This document shows, in pieces, positions 1 through 8,541 of a DNA stretch of 64,000 nt. A program made the translations under genes and the position numbers. The first letter of the stretch is position 1, and the number at the start of each line of letters is the position of its first letter. A model generated the notes under the pieces. The model did no database searches and had not been told where the DNA came from. It saw nothing but the letters and a program-made list of their open reading frames with translations. Origin of the DNA: Streptomyces rubrogriseus (GTDB taxonomy: Bacteria; Actinomycetota; Actinomycetes; Streptomycetales; Streptomycetaceae); contig NZ_CP116256.1 in assembly GCF_027947575.1 (NCBI RefSeq), positions 62,001 to 126,000 of the forward strand. The letters are read 5' to 3'.

Positions 1-689
1 GCCCCCGCGTCGACGTCCTCGTCCTCGGCGACGAGCTGCTCACCCAGGGGCTCCCGCACGACGGCCTCATCCGTGACGCGCTCGGCCCGATGCTGCCGCC
101 GTGGCTGCGCGCCCTCGGTGCCGAGGTCCGCACCGTCCGCCGGATCGGCGACGACGCCAAGGCCCTGCACCGCGCCGTCACGACCTCCGAGGCCGACCTG
201 GTCGTCACGACCGGCGGCACCGCCGCGGGCCCGGTCGACCACGTCCACCCGACCCTGCGCCGCATCGGCGCCGAACTCCTCGTGGACGGTGTCAAGGCCC
301 GCCCCGGACACCCCATGCTGCTGGCCCGCCTCAAGGACGACCAGCACCTCGTCGGGCTGCCCGGCAACCCCCTCGCCGCCGTCTCCGGACTGCTCACCCT
401 CGCCGAGCCGCTGCTGCGCACGCTCGCCGCCCGCCCGGCGCCAGAGCCGTACACGCTGCCGCTGCGGGACGCCGTGCACGGGCACCCGTACGACACCCGG
501 CTCGTGCCGGTCGTGCTGCGCGGGGAGGGCGCCGTACCGCTGCACTACAACGGTCCGGCGATGCTGCGCGGCATCGCCGCCGCCGACGCCCTGGCCGTCG
601 TCCCCCCGGGCGGCGCGCGGTCGGGTCAGGAGGCCGAGCTGCTCGACCTGCCCTGGGCCACCGGCGGAATCGGGGTGTGTTTCACGTGA
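1..689 (+). CDS. moeA: Molybdopterin molybdotransferase MoeA-like, C-terminal part (5' end outside window)
   Basis: The gene enters from the left edge with its first full codon at position 3. The visible part covers the MoCF-biosynthesis domain. It has an early V-L-G-D-E-L-L segment, the glycine-rich T-G-G-T-A-A-G-P-V-D loop in place of the usual T-G-G-x-S-x-G-x-x-D, then H-P-x-L-L and L-P-G-N-P-L-A-A-V. The beta-barrel domain IV follows. MoeA inserts molybdate into adenylated molybdopterin in the cytoplasm. The Ser-to-Ala change in the binding loop suggests a paralogue rather than the main MoeA; that is inference. The stop codon overlaps the GTG start of the potassium channel gene (GTGA), so the two are probably co-translated. 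A perfect parS site lies across this junction. Confidence 0.85.
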   Translation, partial: PRVDVLVLGDELLTQGLPHDGLIRDALGPMLPPWLRALGAEVRTVRRIGDDAKALHRAVTTSEADLVVTTGGTAAGPVDHVHPTLRRIGAELLVDGVKARPGHPMLLARLKDDQHLVGLPGNPLAAVSGLLTLAEPLLRTLAARPAPEPYTLPLRDAVHGHPYDTRLVPVVLRGEGAVPLHYNGPAMLRGIAAADALAVVPPGGARSGQEAELLDLPWATGGIGVCFT

Positions 690-692
690 AAC
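679..692. promoter_or_regulatory. parS: parS centromere site 1 (GTTTCACGTGAAAC)
   Basis: This is a perfect 14-bp palindrome identical to the Streptomyces parS consensus bound by ParB. It covers the last codons and stop of the moeA-like gene and the GTG start plus second codon of the channel gene. The site is therefore read as coding sequence in two frames. ParB-parS sites organise origin-proximal DNA during sporulation. Confidence 0.92.
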
Positions 693-1783
693 TTCCGGGC
701 CAGGACGCGATCGCCCGGCAGGCGGACGAACACCTGGTGACGCACAAGGTGAAACTCCCCAGGAAACTGGTGGAGCACCCGTTCCGCCAGGTCGCCAAGC
801 GGCTGTCCGTGGCCCTGGTGGTCCTCGTGGTGACGGCCTTCGTCGTGTACGTCGACCGCGACGGCTACACCGACAACTCGGACGGTTCCGTCGACCTCCT
901 CGACGCCTTCTACTACGCCACCGTCACCCTCTCCACCACCGGGTACGGCGACATCACACCGGTCAGCGACTCCGCCCGGCTGACCAACATCTTCGTCATC
1001 ACGCCCCTGCGCGTGCTGTTCCTGATCATCCTGGTCGGCACCACGCTGGAAGCCCTCACCGAGCGCACTCGGGAGGAGTGGCGCCTGAACCGCTGGAGGT
1101 CCGCCTTGCGGGATCACACCGTCGTCGTCGGCTTCGGAACCAAGGGGCGGTCGGCGATCCAGACCGTCTGCGCGACCGGGCTGCGCAAGGACCAGGTGGT
1201 CGTGGTCGACCCGAGCGGCAAGGCCATCGAGGCCGCGACGGCCCACGGCTACGCGGGTGTGGTGGGGGACGCGACCCGCAGCGACGTACTCAACCGGGCC
1301 GAGGCGTTCCGGGCGAAGCAGATCATCATCGCCACGCAGCGCGACGACACGGCCGTGCTGGTCACGCTGACGGCCCGGCAGCTCAACCGCGGGGCGAAGA
1401 TCGTGGTCGCGGTCCGCGAGGAGGAGAACGCACCGCTGCTGAAGCAGTCCGGCGCCGACGCCGTGATCACCAGCGCCAGTGCCGCGGGGCGGCTGCTCGG
1501 GCTCTCCGTGCTCAGCCCCGCCGCCGGCATGGTCATGGAGGACCTGATCAGTCAGGGCAGCGGACTCGACCTCGTCGAACGGCCGGTCATAAAGGCCGAG
1601 GTGGGCAAGAACCCCCGGGAGATGGACGACCTGGTGGTGAGCGTGCTGCGCGGGCACCGGGTCCTGGGCTACGACGACCCGGCCGTGGGCGGGCTGGAGC
1701 TGACGGACCGCCTGATCACGATCGTACGGGCGACGCCGGCCACCCATGTGGCGCCGGACGCCCGCCCGCTCCCCCGCGACTGA
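686..1783 (+). CDS. Two-TM potassium channel with RCK/TrkA-N domain
   Basis: This 365-residue membrane protein has TM1 at about residues 40-57, a pore loop with selectivity filter T-T-G-Y-G-D at 84-89, and TM2 at about 101-119. A cytoplasmic Rossmann RCK domain starts at V-V-V-G-F-G-T-K-G (146-154), and a TrkA-C-like segment forms the C-terminus. This is the MthK/Kch plan: potassium flux gated by ligand or nucleotide binding to the RCK ring. GTG at 686 was chosen because it overlaps the upstream stop (GTGA), and the next residues give a basic, amphipathic lead into TM1. It is the likely second gene of an operon with the moeA-like gene. Confidence 0.88.
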   Translation: MKLPGQDAIARQADEHLVTHKVKLPRKLVEHPFRQVAKRLSVALVVLVVTAFVVYVDRDGYTDNSDGSVDLLDAFYYATVTLSTTGYGDITPVSDSARLTNIFVITPLRVLFLIILVGTTLEALTERTREEWRLNRWRSALRDHTVVVGFGTKGRSAIQTVCATGLRKDQVVVVDPSGKAIEAATAHGYAGVVGDATRSDVLNRAEAFRAKQIIIATQRDDTAVLVTLTARQLNRGAKIVVAVREEENAPLLKQSGADAVITSASAAGRLLGLSVLSPAAGMVMEDLISQGSGLDLVERPVIKAEVGKNPREMDDLVVSVLRGHRVLGYDDPAVGGLELTDRLITIVRATPATHVAPDARPLPRD

Positions 1784-1828
1784 GCCGCTCCGCACGGCCC
1801 GGTCGCGGGGCACGCTCCCCGGAACGCA

Positions 1829-2673
1829 CTACTTGCGGTTGTAGAGCCGCATCGTGACCGGTCCGAAGACCAGCAGGAACAGGGCCGCCCAGCCCAGCGT
1901 CCAGGCGATCTCGGCCCCGGGCCAGTCGCCCGCCATCAGGCCGCGCACCGCGGACGCCAGGTGGGTGATCGGGCTGTTGTTGACGAAGGCCTGCAACCAG
2001 CCCGGCATGGTCTTCGGGTCGACGAAGACGTTGGACAGGAAGGTGAGCGGGAAGATCACCATCATGCTGACGCTCATCACCGACTTCTCCGTGCGCAGCA
2101 TCAGCCCGAACATCGTCCAGATCCACGAGAAGGCAAACGAGAAGAGCAGCAGCAGGGCGATCCCGGCGACCACGCCGACGAACCCGCCGTCGGGCCGGTA
2201 GCCGAGCAGCAGCCCGACGGAGAGCATCACGACGGACGCGATCGTGTAGCGCAGCGCGTCGCCGAGGAGATAGCCGACCATCGCCGAGGGCCGCCAGATC
2301 GGCAGCGAGCGGATGCGGTCGAAGACGCCCTTCTCGATGTCGATGTTCACCGAGACCCCGGTGTACATCGTGATCATCACGACCGACATCACGAGGATGC
2401 CCGGCAGCACGAACTGGATGTAGTCACTGGGCGAACCCGCCAGCGCACCGCCGAAGAGGTACGTGAACATCAGCAGGTTCATGATCGGGAAGGCGGTGAC
2501 GTCGAAGAGCTGCTCCGGCACGTGCTTGATCTTGAGGATCGCGCGCCAGCCGAAGGTGAGGGACGTGGACAGCGCGCTGGGCCGCGGCGGCCGCTCCCTG
2601 GTCACCAGCAGGGCCGCCAGCGACTCGGTGCTGACCGGGGAGAGGTCCTTGTTCTCGGTGCTCGTGGCCGTGC

Positions 2674-2677
<4 letters not shown>
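1829..2677 (-). CDS. ABC-2 type transporter permease (DrrB-like)
   Basis: This 282-residue integral membrane protein of the ABC2_membrane family has six hydrophobic segments, the first near residue 60 after a soluble Ser/Thr-rich lead. The segment reading [12 protein letters not shown] and the preceding P-I-W-R-P-S-A are typical of DrrB-type drug or lipid exporters. Its ATG overlaps the stop of the ATPase gene by 4 bp, so the pair is translationally coupled. The substrate cannot be told from sequence; family members export anthracyclines and other hydrophobic compounds. Confidence 0.88.
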
Positions 2678-3702
<1,025 letters not shown>

Positions 3703-3718
3703 GCTGTGGGTCCTTCCG

Positions 3719-3748
3719 CGTTCTTGGTGTACGCGTTCTTGGGCTACG
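3719..3748. repeat. Two tandem 15-bp repeats in the divergent promoter region
   Basis: CGTTCTTGGTGTACG is followed directly by CGTTCTTGGGCTACG, with 13 of 15 positions equal. It lies 17-46 bp upstream of the ABC ATPase start, in the 142-bp gap shared with the oxidoreductase gene. The spacing of about 1.5 helical turns fits a regulator site, but nothing identifies the regulator. Confidence 0.5.
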
Positions 3749-3844
3749 CATGGGAAGACCTTTACCGTCGCGCAAACTCATCGCCGACGCACGGGGATTT
3801 TCCGGCGGGGGAGGACGGAGGGCATCAGGAGTAGCGTCGCCCTC

Positions 3845-4825
3845 ATGCATGCGATCACGATTCCCGAACCCGGAGGCCCCGAGGCGCTGGTGTGGGCCGA
3901 GGTCCCCGACCCGCAGCCCGGCGAGGGCGAGGTCCTGGTGGAGGTGGCGGCCAGCGCCGTCAACCGCGCCGACATCATGCAGCGCCAGGGCTTCTACGAC
4001 CCCCCGCCCGGCGCCTCCGCGTACCCCGGCCTGGAGTGCTCCGGCCGCGTGGCCGAGGTCGGCCCCGGTGTGTCCGGCTGGGCCGTCGGCGACGAGGTGT
4101 GCGCGCTGCTCGCGGGCGGCGGCTACGCCGAGAAGGTCGTCGTCCCGGCCGGCCAGCTGCTGCCGGTGCCGCAGGGTCTCGACGTGAAGCGGGCGGCGGC
4201 GCTGCCCGAGGTGGTCTGCACCGTCTGGTCGAACGTCTTCATGGTCGCCCACCTGCGCCCCGGCGAGACGCTGCTCGTGCACGGCGGCTCCAGCGGCATC
4301 GGCACCATGGCGATCCAGCTCGCCAAGGCCGTCGGCGCGAAGGTCGCGGTGACGGCGGGCACCAAGGAGAAGCTGGAGCGCTGCGCCGAGCTGGGCGCGG
4401 ACATCCTGATCAACTACCGGGAGCAGGACTTCGTCGCCGAGGTGAAGGACGCCACCGGCGGCGCGGGCGCCGACGTCATCCTGGACAACATGGGCGCGAA
4501 GTACCTGGACCGCAACGTCCAGGCCCTCGCCGTGAACGGCCGGCTCGCGATCATCGGCATGCAGGGCGGCCGGAAGGGCGAGCTGAACATCGGCACGCTG
4601 CTCGCCAAGCGCGCCGCCGTCAGCGCCACCTCGCTGCGGGCCCGCCCCCTGGAGGAGAAGGCGGCGATCGTGGCGGCCGTCAAGGAGCACGTCTGGCCGC
4701 TGTTCGCCGGGGGACACGTCCGCCCGGTCGTCGACCGAGAGATGCCGATGAGCGAGGCCGCCGAGGGCCACCGGGTGGTGGAGGAGAGCGGGCACATCGG
4801 CAAGGTGCTGCTGGTCACCTCGTAG
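3845..4825 (+). CDS. Zinc-free NAD(P)H quinone oxidoreductase, PIG3 type
   Basis: This 326-residue medium-chain dehydrogenase/reductase has an N-terminal GroES-like domain with V-N-R-A-D-I-M-Q-R-Q-G, typical of PIG3/quinone oxidoreductases. A Rossmann domain follows with H-G-G-S-S-G-I-G-T-M-A and an A-V-T-A-G-T-K-E-K strand. No structural zinc cysteines are present. It is predicted to reduce quinones with NADPH in the cytoplasm. ATG at 3845 begins the family start M-H-A-I-T-I-P-E-P-G-G. It ends 37 bp before the convergent downstream gene. Confidence 0.88.
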   Translation: MHAITIPEPGGPEALVWAEVPDPQPGEGEVLVEVAASAVNRADIMQRQGFYDPPPGASAYPGLECSGRVAEVGPGVSGWAVGDEVCALLAGGGYAEKVVVPAGQLLPVPQGLDVKRAAALPEVVCTVWSNVFMVAHLRPGETLLVHGGSSGIGTMAIQLAKAVGAKVAVTAGTKEKLERCAELGADILINYREQDFVAEVKDATGGAGADVILDNMGAKYLDRNVQALAVNGRLAIIGMQGGRKGELNIGTLLAKRAAVSATSLRARPLEEKAAIVAAVKEHVWPLFAGGHVRPVVDREMPMSEAAEGHRVVEESGHIGKVLLVTS

Positions 4826-4861
4826 GCGACGCACGGCCGGGTCGCGGCGCCGGGGCGGTCC

Positions 4862-5607
4862 CTACCCCCGGCGCAGGCGCAGTCCCACGAGGCCGAGCGC
4901 CAGGCCGAGCCCGATGAGCACCAGCCCGCTGCCCAGCGGCAGCACCCGCAGTACGGGCTCGGCGGCGGCCCGGGTGGGCGTGCCGCCCGGCGACGGGGAC
5001 CGGGACGGGGTGGCCGGGGCACCTGCGCCGCCTCGGTCCGGCCGGGCGGCACGGCGGTGGCCGGGTCGTCCTCGGGGACGCCGTCGCCGCCGTCCCCGTA
5101 CCGGTCGGCGTCCTCGCCCCCGCCGTCCCGCTCCGGCGCCCGCTCCTCGGCGCGACCGGGCCGCTGCCTTCCCTCACCCGGCTGGCTCCCGGCCCGGGAC
5201 GGCTCGGAGCCGGCCTCGGTGCCGGACGCCGACGGCGAACGGGACGAGGACGGCGACGGGGAAGGTCGGGAGGGCTTGGGCGAACCGCGCCCCGCGCTGT
5301 CGGCCGGGCCGGAGTCCTCGGCGGGCCGGGAGGCGGATCCGCCGTCCGGGCGCTCCGTACGGTCGTGGCCGTCGGGGCGCCGGGGACGTTCGTGACCGCC
5401 CCGCCCGTCATGGGTGCCGGAGCCGTCCGGGACGGTGGCCGACCCCGGCGCGGAGCGCTCCGGTGACGGTGCCGCCGTGAACGCCGCCACCACCGCCGGG
5501 CGCCCGGCGCCGTGGGCCGGCCCCGCCCCGTACGGCGCCACCACCGCGCCGGCGCCCAGGGCTCCCACCAGCCCCGTCGCCCGCAGTGTGCGCAGCCATG
5601 GAGTCAC
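4862..5607 (-). pseudogene. Secreted Pro/Ser-rich protein with C-terminal membrane anchor, frameshifted
   Basis: GTG at 5607, after a GGGAGGGGG ribosome site, opens a signal-peptide-like N-terminus (L-V-G-A-L-G-A-G-A-V-V-A-P-Y-G-A-G). A long Asp/Arg/Gly/Pro/Ser-rich spacer follows. Near 5020-5027 the reading frame must slip by one base. The downstream frame then gives L-P-L-G-S-G-L-V-L-I-G-L-G-L-A-L plus R-L-R-R-G and a stop at 4862, a classic membrane anchor with a positive tail. The span is 746 bp, one base short of 249 codons, so one missing base in the run around 5025 explains it. Repaired, it would be a 248-residue surface protein of unknown function. It may be genuine loss or a sequencing error. 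Confidence 0.6.
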
Positions 5608-5668
5608 GTCCGTGACCCCCTCCCGATGATGAGCAGTCCTGGAATGGGAAAGCGTCGCGTCGTGGAAG

Positions 5669-5752
5669 TCGACGCACCGGTATCGACGCACCGGTATCGA
5701 CGCACCGCAGTCGACGCAGCGAGGTCGACGGAACGGAATCGACGGGACAAGC
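5669..5752. repeat. Six 14-bp tandem repeats, decaying from left to right
   Basis: Exact 14-bp spacing starts at 5669, 5683, 5697, 5711, 5725 and 5739. The first two units are TCGACGCACCGGTA. Later units keep TCGACG and drift in the other eight bases. The array lies in the 253-bp gap between the anchored secreted protein (minus) and bpa (plus). It may be regulatory or replication-slippage DNA; no known binding motif was recognised. Confidence 0.75.
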
Positions 5753-5860
5753 CTCACACCGGTCGCCGACACCGGCATTCCGGGCGCCGCCGAACGCGTC
5801 GGGGCGGTTTCCGCGGGGGCACCGCCCGCCCGGGGACCGGGGGTGCGAGACAATGGCGGC

Positions 5861-6397
5861 ATGGAGATGCCGAGGAACGACAGGTCGCCGGAGAACCCCC
5901 AGATCCTGGTCGTCGGCCAGGACGGAATGGCGCTCAGCGGCGGGGACGACGACTCCCGCGAGATTCCGGTGACCGAGCAGGTGGAGCAGCCCGCCAAGGT
6001 CATGCGGATCGGCAGCATGATCAAGCAGCTGCTCGAAGAAGTGCGGGTCGCCCCCCTGGACGAGGCGAGCCGGGTCCGGCTCAAGGAGATCCACGCCAGC
6101 TCGGTGAAGGAGCTGGAGGACGGTCTGGCCCCGGAGCTGGTGGAGGAGCTGGAGCGGCTCTCCCTGCCCTTCACGGACGACGGCACGCCGACCGACGCCG
6201 AGCTGCGGATCGCGCAGGCCCAGCTGGTCGGCTGGCTGGAGGGCCTCTTTCACGGCATCCAGACCACGCTGTTCGCCCAGCAGATGGCCGCGCGGGCCCA
6301 GCTGGAGCAGATGCGCCGCGCGCTTCCGCCGGGCGCCGTCCCGGAGGGCGAGGAGCCCCCGCACCCGGGCGGCCGTTCCGGCGGGCCCTACCTGTAG
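5861..6397 (+). CDS. bpa: Bacterial proteasome activator Bpa (PafE)
   Basis: This 178-residue protein of the DUF2587 family has a disordered N-terminus with I-L-V-V-G-Q-D-G-M-A-L. The conserved helical core begins V-M-R-I-G-S-M-I-K-Q-L-L-E-E-V-R and contains H-A-S-S-V-K-E-L, with a four-helix-bundle pattern to about residue 150. The C-terminus G-G-P-Y-L corresponds to the G-Q-Y-L tail by which mycobacterial Bpa opens the 20S proteasome gate. Bpa rings activate degradation of unfolded substrates without ATP or pupylation. ATG at 5861 is preferred; an in-frame GTG lies 18 bp upstream. The proteasome genes themselves are not in this window. Confidence 0.92.
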   Translation: MEMPRNDRSPENPQILVVGQDGMALSGGDDDSREIPVTEQVEQPAKVMRIGSMIKQLLEEVRVAPLDEASRVRLKEIHASSVKELEDGLAPELVEELERLSLPFTDDGTPTDAELRIAQAQLVGWLEGLFHGIQTTLFAQQMAARAQLEQMRRALPPGAVPEGEEPPHPGGRSGGPYL

Positions 6398-6461
6398 GCG
6401 ACGCCCCACTCAGGACGCCTGCTCACGACGACCCACTGCGGAACGACGACCACCGACACCG

Positions 6462-6497
6462 CGAAGGGCCCGGCAGCACACGCTGCCGGGCCCTTCG
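6462..6497. terminator. Bidirectional hairpin terminator
   Basis: A perfect 16-bp stem, CGAAGGGCCCGGCAGC with its complement, flanks a 4-nt loop. It lies between the convergent bpa and PASTA-kinase genes. No strong T-run is present, which is usual for Streptomyces terminators. Confidence 0.85.
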
Positions 6498-6524
6498 ACG
6501 TCAGCCACCCGTCACCTCACGGGC

Positions 6525-8195
6525 TCATTCGGACGGCGGGTTGCCCGTCGAGACCTTGAGCTGGATCTCCGGCATGTTCTCCGGGTCGACGTCCGTGCCG
6601 GCGGTGGGGAACTGGTCCCGGACCGAGCCCTCGCCGTAGGTGTTCTCGTCGACCTCGACGACCTTCATCTGCCAGCCCGCGGCGTTGAAGCACTCCTTGA
6701 CCGAGCCGATGTACTTGAACGTGAAGTCCGGCACCTTGATCTTGTCCGGGTCGTTGTACGACTCCTCCGGCTCGGTGCACTTGTCCTTCTCGATCGTCTT
6801 CTCCTTGTCGGGCCCGCGATAGCCCGCCGCCTTCGACGGCGACGCGGAGACCGACGCGGTGGAGGAGCCGCCGCCACCGGCTTCCGGGTCCTCGTCCCCG
6901 CCGCCGTTCATCAGCAGCGCGCCGATCAGCCCGCCGACGGCCACGACAGCGACCACGATCGAGCCGATGATCACCGGCTTGTTGCTCTTGCCGCCCGGCG
7001 AACCGGGGCCGGAGCCCTGGGCCGACGGCGTCAGGTTGTACGGCGGCGGCGTGGCCGAGCCCTGCTGCTGCGCGTACGGCGCCGGGGCGGGCGTCTGGTA
7101 GCCCGCCTGCTGCGGATAGCCGTACGCCGGTGAGTGTGCTGCCGGGGCCGGGGTGCCGTACGGGTTCGGGCCGGGGGACGGCGTCGGCTGGTACGGCGTC
7201 TGGACGGGGCCGGTGGGTGCCGGGGTGCCCTGGCCGACCGGCGGGAACACGGCGGAGCCGACGCCCGCGCCGCTCGACGTCTGGGCGCCGGGCACGATGC
7301 TCGGCGGGGCCGCCTGGAAGGAGGCCGCCACGCGCAGGCACTCGTCGCGCATCGCCTCGGCGCTGGGGAAGCGTTCGTTGGGGTTCTTCTTCAGCGCCCG
7401 GGCCACCAGCGCGTCCACCGCCGGGGGCAGGGCGCGGTTGACGGCGGACGGGGCCACCGGTTCCTCCTGCACGTGCGCGTACGCGATCGCCAGCGGCGAG
7501 TCGGCGTCGAACGGCAGGCGCCCGGTGACCAGTTGGAACAGCATGATGCCGACCGAGTACAGGTCGGAACGGGCGTCGACGCCGCGGCCGAGGGCCTGCT
7601 CCGGCGAGAGGTACTGCGGGGTGCCGACGACCATGCCGGTCTGCGTCATCGAGGTCACGCCGGACTGCATGGCGCGGGCGATGCCGAAGTCCATCACCTT
7701 GACCACGCCGCGCTTGGTCATCATCACGTTGCCCGGCTTGATGTCCCGGTGGACCAGGCCCATCTCGTGGCTGATCTCCAGCGCGGCCAGCACGTCCGCG
7801 GTGATCTTCAGCGCCTTGTCGGCGGGCATCGCGCCCTGCTGCCGCACGTCCTCGTCGAGCACCGAACCGAGCGGCCGACCCTCGACGTACTCCATGACGA
7901 TGTACGGCGTCGTCATGCCGTCGAGGTCGTCCTCACCGGTGTCGAAGACCGAGACGATGTTGGTGTGCGTGAGCTTGGCCACGGCCTGGGCCTCGCGGCG
8001 GAAGCGCTCGCGGAAGGCCTGTTCGCGACCCAGCTCGGTGTGCAGTGTCTTGATCGCGACCTGGCGGTCGAGCACCGAGTCGTACGCCAGGTGCACCGAG
8101 GCCATGCCGCCCTCGCCGAGCAAGTCGCGCAGCTGGTAACGGCCGCCGGCGAGAGCCCGCCCCGCATACCGTCCCTGTCCGCCGTCCTGGCTCAT
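6525..8195 (-). CDS. PASTA-domain Ser/Thr protein kinase (PknB type)
   Basis: This 556-residue Hanks-type kinase has glycine loop G-E-G-G-M-A-S-V, catalytic lysine K49 (V-A-I-K), H-R-D at 149-151 with D-I-K-P-G-N, and D-F-G at 169-171. The activation loop contains the autophosphorylatable T-Q-T-G-M-V-V-G-T-P-Q-Y. A Pro/Gln/Tyr-rich linker follows, then one transmembrane helix near residue 400. The extracellular part ends in a single PASTA domain (V-P-D-F near the start). PASTA domains bind muropeptides or lipid II, so this kinase probably senses cell-wall state. ATG at 8195 follows a GGGGGAC box. It is divergent from a second kinase gene. Confidence 0.93.
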   Translation of the reverse strand: MSQDGGQGRYAGRALAGGRYQLRDLLGEGGMASVHLAYDSVLDRQVAIKTLHTELGREQAFRERFRREAQAVAKLTHTNIVSVFDTGEDDLDGMTTPYIVMEYVEGRPLGSVLDEDVRQQGAMPADKALKITADVLAALEISHEMGLVHRDIKPGNVMMTKRGVVKVMDFGIARAMQSGVTSMTQTGMVVGTPQYLSPEQALGRGVDARSDLYSVGIMLFQLVTGRLPFDADSPLAIAYAHVQEEPVAPSAVNRALPPAVDALVARALKKNPNERFPSAEAMRDECLRVAASFQAAPPSIVPGAQTSSGAGVGSAVFPPVGQGTPAPTGPVQTPYQPTPSPGPNPYGTPAPAAHSPAYGYPQQAGYQTPAPAPYAQQQGSATPPPYNLTPSAQGSGPGSPGGKSNKPVIIGSIVVAVVAVGGLIGALLMNGGGDEDPEAGGGGSSTASVSASPSKAAGYRGPDKEKTIEKDKCTEPEESYNDPDKIKVPDFTFKYIGSVKECFNAAGWQMKVVEVDENTYGEGSVRDQFPTAGTDVDPENMPEIQLKVSTGNPPSE

Positions 8196-8541
8196 GTCTC
8201 TGCGTCCCCCATAGGCGGCGGGCGCCGGTGGCAGCGGCACGCGCGCTCGTGATCGAAAGTGCTATTCCCGGCCAAGTCTGCCCCAGGGCACCGACACGTC
8301 AAGCGCGGTGCCCGTTCCGTGACCGTACGCGAAAGAAGCGTCGCGGAAGCGTTACAGCCGGGGTACTGCCGCTACACGGAATTTGCACGAGAGTACGGAA
8401 CCAGGGTTTCATGACCGGTCCGTCTCATGTCCGGTCCCGGCGCCCATCTCGGACCGGAGGCCCCCGCGAAGGCTGTAGCGTGGCCGACGGAGACCGTAAC
8501 AACACCGCGCGTACCGCGGGCAGAAACGACGGCGAGGACTG
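8196..8541. other. 346-bp divergent promoter region between two kinase genes
   Basis: No gene is visible here. The sequence is slightly less GC-rich than the flanks, around GAATTTGCACGAGAGTACGG at about 8380. A TAGCGT hexamer near 8474 could be the -10 element of the plus-strand kinase. I could not pair either with a convincing -35, so promoters are inferred only from the divergent arrangement. Confidence 0.4.

Noticed and set aside
73..1857. Very long open frames antisense or out of phase to real genes (for example 73-1857, 2864-4834, 29913-33389, 42017-45082)
   Set aside because: These arise from high GC content. They are rich in Arg, Pro, Gly and Ala, match no family, and coincide with well-supported genes in the correct frame.
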